Source: Gammaproteobacteria bacterium (lineage in GTDB: Bacteria > Pseudomonadota > Gammaproteobacteria > Pseudomonadales > Azotimanducaceae_A). Taken from it: a stretch of 64,000 bases of DNA. This document shows positions 25,140 to 32,373 of the stretch, piece by piece (within the stretch, counting starts at the first letter, position 1; the number at the start of each line of letters is the position of its first letter). A program made the translations under genes and the position numbers. The stretch covers positions 353,909 to 417,908 of the forward strand of contig DUAT01000057.1 of NCBI GenBank assembly GCA_012960755.1, read 5' to 3'. Below the pieces are notes generated by a model that worked only from the letters and a program-made list of their open reading frames with translations, ran no database searches and was not told where the DNA came from.

Positions 25140-27221
25140 GTGTCATTTAAAAAGAAACGTATTCCGCCGCATCTAGTTCTTCGGGAAAACTACTGGGACA
25201 AACCTCGGCCACCAAGACGCTGGTGGCTTTGGCTCATCATCATCCTGCTATTCGCCAGTTCTCTGTTTTTTGCTGTCAGCGCCGCAGCTGTCGAGAAAGA
25301 CCAGGTGGAATCTGGCGAGTTGTTGTTTAGGCAAAGCGATGGTTCGTTCAAACCTGCGGTTCATATCGAGAGCAAACTGGATGTTGCCATCAACGGCATG
25401 ATTGCCCACGTCACGCTGCAACAGGCATTTACCAACGACACAGACAACTGGCAGGAAGCGGTTTATGTTTACCCCCTGCCGGATACTGCCGCAGTAAATT
25501 ACATGCAGATGGTCATTGGTGAGCGGATTATCAGGTCCGAAGTAAGGGAAAAGCGGGTGGCTCGACAGATCTACGAGCAAGCCATGAACGAGGGCAAAAA
25601 AGCCGCTATCACAGAACAGTCCCCTTCCAACTTGTTCACCCAGTCAGTTGCTAACATCGCCCCGTTTGAAACCATCGAAGTTGAAATTCGATATGTGCAA
25701 ACCATACTGTACAACCGTGGCGAGTTCAGCATGCGCTTTCCCATGACGCTGACGCCCCGTTATATGCCAGGGCAAAAGCTGTCTGCTGCGAACCCGCAAA
25801 TGATCCCCGTCCAACAGGGTTCAACTATCAATCCGATCAGCAACCCAATCAGCATTCGCATCAGCCTCAATACCGGACTATCCCTGAATGATATTACCAG
25901 CCTCTATCACGATATCGACATTCAAAAGGCGGGTAACTACCACCAGATAACGTTGCGCGATCAACGGGTCCCGATGGACAGGGATTTCGTCATGAACTGG
26001 CAGCCCACCGTGGGTAGCGAGCCACGTGCAACCATCTTCCGGGAAAGAATCGGGCTGGATGATTATCTGTTATTGATGCTGCTACCTCCCGATGAGTCGA
26101 CGAACCCGCCATCACTGCCCCGTGAAATGATCTTCATCATCGATACCTCTGGCTCAATGCAAGGACCTTCGATCGAGCAGGCAAAGCAAAGTCTTCAACA
26201 AACCCTGACCTATCTGCGCCCACAAGACAGCTTCAACGTGATCGAATTTAACGACTCACCTACCCTGCTGTTCACTGCATCGCAACCAGCCGATCCGTAT
26301 CGGATTCAAAAGGCCGGTGACTGGGTCTCAGCGCTTACCGCTGGAGGTGGAACGGAAATGTCCAGGGCACTGTACGCCGCAATGACGGCTACCGGGTCAG
26401 ATGCTCATCTGAAACATATTGTATTTATTACCGATGGTGCAGTAGCCAACGAAACTGCCCTGCTTCAGTTGATATCAGGGTATCTGGGAGATGCGAGGCT
26501 CTTCACAGTCGGTATTGGCTCTGCGCCAAACAGCTACTTTATGAGAAGAGCCGCCGAATTCGGCGCTGGCACCTACACCCATATTGGTGATCTTTCTGAA
26601 GTTGCACAACAAATGGAGACCCTGTATCGAAAGTTAGACAATCCGGTGGCGAGAAACATTCAACTGAACTGGCCCCAGGCGGTAGAAAGTTATCCTGCAA
26701 ACATCCCCTCACTTTACCTGCACGAACCACTATTAATTGTTGCCAGGGCAGACAACTTGCAGGGGATGGTCGAGGTCACCGCTGATACGGCGAACAATTC
26801 CTGGTACGAGAGTCTTTCTCTCGAGGTGGACAAATCACACCTTGGTGTAGGTACCCTGTGGGCACATAAAAAAATTGAAACCCTCGAAGACATTAAAAGA
26901 GAAGATGCAAGAACCGGTCGTCCCACGGTCGATGTTGAGCGAGTCATCATCGATGTTGCCCTGACTCATAACCTGGTCACGCCGTACACCAGCCTGGTGG
27001 CAGTGGAAGAATGGACCAGTCGTATGCCCCATGATTTTACGTCATCCACCCAAGTATCCAACCTGGTGGCCAGCGGACAACAACTTGCTTCAGTTCTGTA
27101 TCCCAATACCGCGACACCCGCAGGTCTTATGTTTTGGATTGGCGCCATCGCTTTATTAATCGCCCTGGTGCTGGTCAATTGCTCGCGGAGGCGCGCTTGT
27201 CAGCACTACCCTTATCGTTAG
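25140..27221 (+). CDS. Marine proteobacterial sortase target protein (VIT and vWA domains)
   Basis: 693 residues from GTG 25140, which has GGAG six bases upstream. A basic stretch and hydrophobic segment (~28-50) form the export signal. A VIT domain spans ~60-190 (VTLQQAFTNDTDNWQEAVYVYPLP), and a vWA domain ~325-500 has the MIDAS motif DTSGS (about 334) and GGGTEMS. Near the end, LYPNTATP (about 653-660) is followed by a membrane helix and a Cys-Ser-Arg-Arg-Arg tail: this is the sorting signal. The known family (TIGR03788-like) is the dedicated substrate of the neighbouring sortase. Role: probably displayed on the envelope and adhesive, by analogy with other VIT/vWA proteins. It overlaps the sortase gene by 25 bp. 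Confidence 0.93.
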   Translation: MSFKKKRIPPHLVLRENYWDKPRPPRRWWLWLIIILLFASSLFFAVSAAAVEKDQVESGELLFRQSDGSFKPAVHIESKLDVAINGMIAHVTLQQAFTNDTDNWQEAVYVYPLPDTAAVNYMQMVIGERIIRSEVREKRVARQIYEQAMNEGKKAAITEQSPSNLFTQSVANIAPFETIEVEIRYVQTILYNRGEFSMRFPMTLTPRYMPGQKLSAANPQMIPVQQGSTINPISNPISIRISLNTGLSLNDITSLYHDIDIQKAGNYHQITLRDQRVPMDRDFVMNWQPTVGSEPRATIFRERIGLDDYLLLMLLPPDESTNPPSLPREMIFIIDTSGSMQGPSIEQAKQSLQQTLTYLRPQDSFNVIEFNDSPTLLFTASQPADPYRIQKAGDWVSALTAGGGTEMSRALYAAMTATGSDAHLKHIVFITDGAVANETALLQLISGYLGDARLFTVGIGSAPNSYFMRRAAEFGAGTYTHIGDLSEVAQQMETLYRKLDNPVARNIQLNWPQAVESYPANIPSLYLHEPLLIVARADNLQGMVEVTADTANNSWYESLSLEVDKSHLGVGTLWAHKKIETLEDIKREDARTGRPTVDVERVIIDVALTHNLVTPYTSLVAVEEWTSRMPHDFTSSTQVSNLVASGQQLASVLYPNTATPAGLMFWIGAIALLIALVLVNCSRRRACQHYPYR

Positions 27222-27790
27222 TCTATCCCTGCCTGTTGCTGGTGGTTACAGCGTTAACCTGGGGAAATGGAGTTTATATTCATGCGAAGGCACTATTCGC
27301 TCAGCTACTGATAGCCGACGCCTGGGAGAAAGCACTCATCGCCGATGATTCATCGACTGGCATTAAGCCATGGCCCTGGGCAGATACCTGGCCAGTAGCA
27401 AGAATACGCAGCAGTTACCTCAGCCACGACCTTTATGTGCTGGCTGGTGCCCAGGGTAGTTCTCTCGCCTTCGGGCCCGGCCATGTCGATGGCACGGCCT
27501 TACCTGGTAACCCAGGCACCACTGTGATCGCAGGTCACCGGGATACGCATTTTAATTTCCTGCAACAGCTGAACCCTGGAGATACACTGGAAATTCAAAG
27601 CCGGAACGGCGCCTGGAAGAAATATCTGGTTCTAACGGTGGAAATTATCGATACCCGGTTGACTGAAACACACCGAATCAATCCGGCATTGGATGAATTA
27701 CTACTGATGACCTGTTTCCCGTTTGACGCAATCGACCCTGGCGGGCCCCTTCGAATGGTGGTCACTCTTTCGAGGGTCGATAGGGGTTAG
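27197..27790 (+). CDS. Class GN sortase (proteobacterial dedicated sortase)
   Basis: 197 residues from TTG 27197, chosen because a strong GGAGG lies five bases before it; the start is inside the substrate gene's 3' end, so the two are translationally coupled. A membrane anchor covers ~5-25. The sortase beta-barrel has the catalytic His114 in IAGHRDTHF, Cys173 in LLMTCFPF and Arg186 in GGPLRMVVT. It should cut the YPNTATP signal of the preceding protein and transfer it to an acceptor; in Gram-negative bacteria the acceptor is not well established. TGIKPWPWADTWPVARI is the usual start of this sortase group. Confidence 0.95.
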   Translation: MSALPLSLVYPCLLLVVTALTWGNGVYIHAKALFAQLLIADAWEKALIADDSSTGIKPWPWADTWPVARIRSSYLSHDLYVLAGAQGSSLAFGPGHVDGTALPGNPGTTVIAGHRDTHFNFLQQLNPGDTLEIQSRNGAWKKYLVLTVEIIDTRLTETHRINPALDELLLMTCFPFDAIDPGGPLRMVVTLSRVDRG

Positions 27791-27868
27791 TTTCCACATC
27801 AGCTACCACAAGCCCAATAACATGGTTTATCCTTTGAGTGAACAGCAGATCTTTTTCCAGGAGACACC

Positions 27869-29068
27869 ATGCCCCAGGCATTTGAAGGCATTCGCATCAT
27901 CGACTTTACCCAGGTACTCGCCGGTCCCTTTGCTGCCATGCAACTCGCTTTGCTGGGCGCCGACGTCATTAAAGTCGAACAGCCCCGCGTCGGGGATCAA
28001 ACCCGGGGCTTGATGAATACCGGCAAGGATTTGGGTATGTCGCCTTCCTTTATGGGCATGAATCTGAATAAGAGAAGCATCACACTGAACCTGAAGTCAC
28101 CAGAGGCCAAAGCCATTGTAAAGAAACTGGTGAAGGGGGCTGATGTTGTCATTGAAAATTTCAAGGCCGGGACCATGGAACGCATGGGGCTCGGCTTTGA
28201 CGATCTCAGAGCCGTGAACCCGGAGTTGATTTACTGCTCTGTCACAGGGTATGGCCAGACCGGGCCAAAAGCCGGTGAAGCCGCGTATGACGGTGCAATT
28301 CAGGCATCGTCCGGCATGATGTCACAGACTGGTCACCCGGAAACAGGCCCGACCCGCACCGGATTCATGCCAGTCGACATGTCGACAGCACTGAATACCG
28401 CCTTCGCAATCTCTGCATCATTGCACCGTAAAGCAAGCACCGGCAAAGGGCAAAGAATTGATGTTGCCATGATGGATACGGCTATTGTTATGCAAGCTGC
28501 CCAGTATAGTAACTATTTGAATCAGGGCAACCTTGTTGGATTGTTGGGCAACGCCTCTGCAACCAGGCAACCCACAGCAAACGTATTCCCCACCAAAGAC
28601 AGTCATATCCAGATTACTGCACTCAGTCAGATCCAGGTGGAAAAACTGTTTATTGCCCTGGACCGAAGTGATGAATTTTCAGATCCCAAATTCAGCACAG
28701 CGGCAGCCAGAGTCAAGAACACACCATTAGTCAGTCATCTGATGGTTGATGCATTGAAAGCCAACACCACCCAACACTGGATGAACCGGCTATCAAAGTT
28801 AGGAGTTCCCGTGGCGGAAGTGAGAGAGGTACCGGAAGTTATTCAAGATCCGCAGTTTGAGCATCGAGGCGTATTCGAAACCATCGACTCCCCTGTAGAT
28901 GATGGAGCGTCAGTTACAGTGGTTAAGGCTGGATACATTACCAACGAAGATGGCCCCAGAGTACATCACAGCCCACCACTACTGGGACAACATTCTGAAG
29001 ACATCTTAAGCGAGCTGGGGTATTCCAAAAAGGAGATCGCGGAATTTCGCGAAGTAGGAGCAGTCTAA
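27869..29068 (+). CDS. Class III CoA-transferase (CaiB/BaiF/Frc family)
   Basis: 399 residues with GGAG six bases before ATG. The N-terminus EGIRIIDFTQVLAGPFAAMQLALLGADVIKVEQP is diagnostic. Asp170 in GFMPVDMST matches the catalytic Asp169 of formyl-CoA transferase, which forms the aspartyl-CoA intermediate. YDGAIQASSGMM and IENFKAGTMERMGLG are conserved too. It moves CoA between carboxylic acids in the cytoplasm; substrates cannot be read. It stands between the sortase and pdsO, which is not usual for the sortase locus, so it probably belongs to a separate inserted segment. Confidence 0.94.
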   Translation: MPQAFEGIRIIDFTQVLAGPFAAMQLALLGADVIKVEQPRVGDQTRGLMNTGKDLGMSPSFMGMNLNKRSITLNLKSPEAKAIVKKLVKGADVVIENFKAGTMERMGLGFDDLRAVNPELIYCSVTGYGQTGPKAGEAAYDGAIQASSGMMSQTGHPETGPTRTGFMPVDMSTALNTAFAISASLHRKASTGKGQRIDVAMMDTAIVMQAAQYSNYLNQGNLVGLLGNASATRQPTANVFPTKDSHIQITALSQIQVEKLFIALDRSDEFSDPKFSTAAARVKNTPLVSHLMVDALKANTTQHWMNRLSKLGVPVAEVREVPEVIQDPQFEHRGVFETIDSPVDDGASVTVVKAGYITNEDGPRVHHSPPLLGQHSEDILSELGYSKKEIAEFREVGAV

Positions 29069-29092
29069 ACCAGGGACCCAGATGGAACGTTT

Positions 29093-29545
29093 ATGATGGA
29101 ACTTCGAGAGATTACTCCAGAGAATCACATTGCCGCCCGTAAACTTAAAGTAGATCGGAACCAGGAAAAATTTGTAGCAAGCGTCGATAAATCGCTGGCA
29201 GATGCCTTTGTATGGAAAGACGCACTGGTCAGGGTTGCTATGGATGATGAAGTACCGGTGGGATTCGTGATGATTTTCCCATACGACGATGCAGGTTTCC
29301 GAGTGGTGAATATTGTTCGTCTGCTAGTTGATTCTCGTTTTCAAAGAAAGGGTTTAGGGAGACAACTACTCGAGGCGACGATTAATTGGATTAACTCGCT
29401 TACTCCCAACGTAAACCGCATTAGAATCTCAACCTTTCCAGAAAACGCAGTTGCCTTGAATCTCTATAGAAGTAGTGGATTTACTGGAGGCGAGATTGAA
29501 GATGGCGAGGTTGTTTTATACCGGGAAGCAACGGGTGACTCATAA
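29093..29545 (+). CDS. GNAT family N-acetyltransferase
   Basis: 150 residues (ATG at 29093 or 29096). The acetyl-CoA-binding motif A is clear: NIVRLLVDSRFQRKGLGRQLLEATINW, with the Q-R-K-G-L-G loop. Motif B is NAVALNLYRSSGFTGG. The preceding beta strand VPVGFVMIFPYDD matches GNAT strand 4. Members of this spermine/spermidine- or diamine-like length acetylate amines; the substrate is unknown. Probably cotranscribed with the CoA-transferase, 24 bp apart. Confidence 0.88.
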   Translation: MMELREITPENHIAARKLKVDRNQEKFVASVDKSLADAFVWKDALVRVAMDDEVPVGFVMIFPYDDAGFRVVNIVRLLVDSRFQRKGLGRQLLEATINWINSLTPNVNRIRISTFPENAVALNLYRSSGFTGGEIEDGEVVLYREATGDS

Positions 29546-29554
29546 AGTGAACCA

Positions 29555-29619
29555 GGGACAATCTTACCTACTTGACTAAAAGATAAGTAAACTGTCCCGG
29601 AGACACTGTCCCGGAGACA
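29555..29619. repeat. GGGACA...TGTCCC imperfect inverted repeat and a tandem 14-mer
   Basis: GGGACA (29555) and TGTCCC (29593-29598) bound an imperfect hairpin whose arms share the pattern GGGACA-N-T-N-TTAC. Directly after it CTGTCCCGGAGACA occurs twice in perfect tandem (29592-29605 and 29606-29619), running up to the ribosome-binding site of the tautomerase gene. This looks like a REP-like or degraded mobile sequence; that origin is inferred. Confidence 0.7.
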
Positions 29620-29630
29620 AGGAGCCTCAA

Positions 29631-30017
29631 TTGCCAATCGTGACTATCCAGATTGTGACGTCGAGTAATGACGATACTTACTCCGCTACGGATGTTGCCA
29701 GACTGTCTGATAGTCTTGGATCAATCTTCAATAGTGAACCAGGCAGCACATGGTTAAAGCTGGAATATCTCGATCGCACCCTCTACGCTGAGAATGAGAC
29801 GGAACTGGATTCCGACATTCAACCAACCTTCGTTGAAGTGCTCAAACGATCACTGCCGGACCAGGACATGCTAACGACTGAGGCACGAGAAATCGCAGCC
29901 GCCGTCGCGCACACACTCTCAAGGCCAGTGGAAAATGTGCATATTATCTATTTACCATCGGGTGAAGGGCGCATCGCATTTGGAGGTAAGCTACTTACCA
30001 AACCTGAATCCAAGTAA
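29631..30017 (+). CDS. Tautomerase superfamily protein (Pro-1 type)
   Basis: 128 residues from a TTG with GGAG six bases upstream. The chain begins Met-Pro-Ile-Val-Thr-Ile; after Met removal Pro1 would be the catalytic base of the 4-oxalocrotonate tautomerase superfamily. Two beta-alpha-beta halves are suggested: residues 2-60 and 67-120 (SRPVENVHIIYLPSGEGRIAFGGK resembles the second strand and its turn). This is about twice the length of 4-OT, like MIF/CHMI-type members. The substrate is unknown. The start choice rests on Pro1 and the ribosome-binding site agreeing. Confidence 0.75.
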   Translation: MPIVTIQIVTSSNDDTYSATDVARLSDSLGSIFNSEPGSTWLKLEYLDRTLYAENETELDSDIQPTFVEVLKRSLPDQDMLTTEAREIAAAVAHTLSRPVENVHIIYLPSGEGRIAFGGKLLTKPESK

Positions 30018-30078
30018 AAGGCCAGAGCTTAACCTCGCATTTTCTATCGACGCCTCTAGCTGCAAGGGAATGACGCCA

Positions 30079-30672
30079 ATGATGATTCAAAGTTTGCTCT
30101 GGGACTTCGGTGATACTCTCTGTGATGAACTGTCACTGTGGAAAACCAGCCCAGAATGGATGGAGGTTTACCGCTCGTTCGATGATGAGGACGGCATCGG
30201 CGCCGCCTGGAGTCTGGGGCAGATCGACACCCGGGAAGTTGTAGCCAGGCTGGCTCGCAGGATGACCTTAACGGAAGCCCAGATAAGCAACCATCTTTCG
30301 AGAACTGACCTTTTTGAGTTCTTTCCATTCACTTACGAGTTTTTCAAGGACAGGCATCTTCCACAAGCCATTGTTACTGCCAATCCCGCGGAATTTCGAC
30401 AGATGGCGCAGGCGCTTAAAATGGACAAAGTGACTGACACTATTGTTGTGTCCGGCGAAGAGAAAACTATCGACAAGGGTACGCTCTGCGGAATCGCCAT
30501 TGAACGTATGTCCAAAGGTTATAAGCCCAAACACTCTTTGTTAATCGATAACAAACAAGCCAACATCGATGCCTGGTCGACACATGGTGGAATTGGTTAC
30601 CTGTACACTACCGACGATGCGTTCAAGCGGGATGTTGCAACTGGTATTGACGGTCTCGCAAGAAGAAATTAA
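30079..30672 (+). CDS. HAD superfamily hydrolase
   Basis: 197 residues from ATG 30079, nine bases after AAGGGA; ATGs at 30070 and 30082 are alternatives and an upstream GTG reading would overlap the tautomerase gene. Motif I is LLWDFGDTLCDE: the first Asp is the nucleophile and the second position is Gly, as in many small HAD proteins. Motif II is AIVTANPAEF, the Lys of motif III is in VVSGEEKTIDKGT, and motif IV is SLLIDNKQANIDAW. A helical cap lies at about 18-90. Likely a phosphatase or haloacid dehalogenase-like enzyme; substrate not known. Last gene of the plus-strand segment before convergent pdsO. Confidence 0.85.
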   Translation: MMIQSLLWDFGDTLCDELSLWKTSPEWMEVYRSFDDEDGIGAAWSLGQIDTREVVARLARRMTLTEAQISNHLSRTDLFEFFPFTYEFFKDRHLPQAIVTANPAEFRQMAQALKMDKVTDTIVVSGEEKTIDKGTLCGIAIERMSKGYKPKHSLLIDNKQANIDAWSTHGGIGYLYTTDDAFKRDVATGIDGLARRN

Positions 30673-30738
30673 CAACGCAGCGAATGCAATAGGCCTGACT
30701 CACTATTGAAGTAAAGGCCACGGATGAAACCGTGGCAC

Positions 30739-30761
30739 AAAAAAAGGGGGCTTGCGCCCCC
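30739..30761 (-). terminator. Rho-independent terminator of pdsO
   Basis: Read on the minus strand, a GGGGGC/GCCCCC six-bp stem with a 4-base loop is followed by seven T. It lies 23 bp after the pdsO stop. A second perfect 7-bp hairpin (30717-30736, GCCACGG/CCGTGGC) stands next to it and may serve the converging HAD gene transcript, though it lacks a T tract on the plus strand. Confidence 0.85.
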
Positions 30762-30783
30762 CATGAAAGCCACAAAACTGGAG

Positions 30784-31488
30784 CTATCTTGTGGCCACCT
30801 GAGAGGCAACATCGGTCGAAAACTCCAATACAACTCTACGATCAAAGAAGTTGTTTTCCGATGTCTCCTGCTCTTTTAAAGGCCTGGTTTCGCCGAATGC
30901 CTTCTCCTGGATCTGATTTTCCAGAACCCCCTGGCTGAGGAGGAAGGCTTTAACCGCGCCCACCCTTTGTTCGGATAATTTCTGGTTGTGTTCTGTTTTG
31001 CCCCGACGATCAGCGAATCCCGACAGGAGCACACTCGTCTCCTGATTCTGGGAGAGATTCAGGGCAATTTCATACAACTGGGATTCGTAATGGGTTTCGA
31101 TCCTGCTGGAACCGGTTCGAAATTGAATCGGGTGTTCACGTCGATTCCAGGTGCCGGTCTGGATATCGATCATTCGATCCAGTTCCACGCCAAGATTGGC
31201 AACCACAGCTTGCATTTCTGCCTTATCCCGCCGATGACTGGACGCCTGCTGCTTCATCTCGACTTCCTGATCCCTGTTGATTCGGTTTACCCCCACCAGT
31301 TTTCCAATCAGACCCCCGCCAACCATCGCGCCAACACCGGCGCCAAATGGTCCGCCGAGCACGCCACCAATCACCGCGCCGACAGCAACACCGCGACGTT
31401 CTTCAGTCAATGTGTCGCGCTGCTTTGCAAAGCTGCTGCTGCCAATTATCATAACTACTAACATGACTATCATTTGTTTGGTCTTCAT
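30784..31488 (-). CDS. pdsO: Sortase-system OmpA-like protein PdsO
   Basis: 234 residues from ATG 31488, nine bases after AAGGGG; an upstream in-frame ATG lacks a site. Residues 1-22 form a signal peptide. A glycine-zipper region (~32-70, GVAVGAVIGGVLGGPFGAGVG) could insert in the outer membrane. A short coiled helix follows, and residues ~115-225 are an OmpA C-terminal domain: LLSGFADRRGKTEHNQKLSEQRVGAVKAFL and FGETRP bind peptidoglycan in homologues. Adjacent to a dedicated-sortase response regulator and kinase, it fits the PdsO family. It is read divergently from pdsR, so the 171-bp gap holds both promoters. Confidence 0.88.
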   Translation of the reverse strand: MKTKQMIVMLVVMIIGSSSFAKQRDTLTEERRGVAVGAVIGGVLGGPFGAGVGAMVGGGLIGKLVGVNRINRDQEVEMKQQASSHRRDKAEMQAVVANLGVELDRMIDIQTGTWNRREHPIQFRTGSSRIETHYESQLYEIALNLSQNQETSVLLSGFADRRGKTEHNQKLSEQRVGAVKAFLLSQGVLENQIQEKAFGETRPLKEQETSENNFFDRRVVLEFSTDVASQVATR

Positions 31489-31517
31489 CGTCTTAATCCC
31501 CTTAGTGAATGTAATTC

Positions 31518-31530
31518 GCATCATTGATGC
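31518..31530. promoter_or_regulatory. Perfect palindrome GCATCA-T-TGATGC between pdsO and pdsR
   Basis: A 13-bp perfect inverted repeat in the divergent intergenic region, 30 bp upstream of the pdsO start. Position suits an operator controlling pdsO or both units. It is not the same sequence as the palindrome before the sortase substrate gene, although both contain TGATC/TGATG-like cores. Confidence 0.35.
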
Positions 31531-31659
31531 TTGAGGTTTATTAAACTGCTCAATTCAGGCATCTTAGGGAGGCAATTCTGGAAATGTGCGGATGAAATAT
31601 GGCAGAAATATGACAATCTGGAATCAATCACCGCTGTGGAATTCAGGGGCAGTGACTCC

Positions 31660-32370
31660 ATGAGCTATCGCATCGCGATTGTTGAGGACGACGAGGCATT
31701 GCGAGAGAACTATTCAGATGTTTTCCGCAAGCAGGGCTACCAGGTCAGCAGTTTCAAGAACCGCCCCGATGCCCAGGAGACCTTTCAGTCCAGGCTGCCG
31801 GATTTAGCCATTATCGATATTGGCCTGGCAGACGAGATCGACGGTGGATTTGCCCTATGCCAGTGGTTGCGCCATAAGTCCCAGACATTGCCCATTATTT
31901 TCCTGAGTGCGCGGGACAGCGATTTCGACATTGTCAGTGGCCTGCGCATGGGCGCAGATGATTACCTGACCAAGGATATCAGCCTGCCACATCTAATCGC
32001 CCGGGTGGCCGCTTTGTTTCGACGAATCGAAGTGATGGCAGAACCGGAATCCGGTTCTGAGGATATTATTGAATACGGCAAGTTGAAAATCGATGGGCAG
32101 CGATTCAGTTGCACCTGGAACGAACATGTCATCGATTTAACACTGACAGAATTCTGGATGGTCTACTCACTCACAAAACATGTGGGTCATGTCAAGAACC
32201 GGCAACAGTTAATGCAGGAATCACGGATAGTGGTCGACGATGCAACCATTACGTCCCACGTTAAGCGCATCAGGAAAAAGTTTGTACAGGTGGATCCGGA
32301 ATTCAATTGCATTGATACCGTCTATGGCATGGGGTATCGCTGGAACGAGCATCTCATCGATGAGCGATGA
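31660..32370 (+). CDS. pdsR: Sortase-system response regulator PdsR (OmpR family)
   Basis: 236 residues from ATG 31660, about ten bases after AGGGG. The receiver domain (1-120) has the acidic pocket ED at 9-10/11, phospho-acceptor Asp53 in AIIDIGLAD and Lys105 in YLTKD. The OmpR-type winged helix (~134-232) ends with TSHVKRIRKKFVQVDPEFNCIDTVYGMGYRW. The unusual DIGLADEIDGG after the acceptor, one residue longer than usual, is typical of the dedicated sortase-system regulator group. It is followed 3 bp later by its kinase gene. Expected to control the sortase substrate operon and pdsO. Confidence 0.88.
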   Translation: MSYRIAIVEDDEALRENYSDVFRKQGYQVSSFKNRPDAQETFQSRLPDLAIIDIGLADEIDGGFALCQWLRHKSQTLPIIFLSARDSDFDIVSGLRMGADDYLTKDISLPHLIARVAALFRRIEVMAEPESGSEDIIEYGKLKIDGQRFSCTWNEHVIDLTLTEFWMVYSLTKHVGHVKNRQQLMQESRIVVDDATITSHVKRIRKKFVQVDPEFNCIDTVYGMGYRWNEHLIDER

Positions 32371-32373
32371 GCG

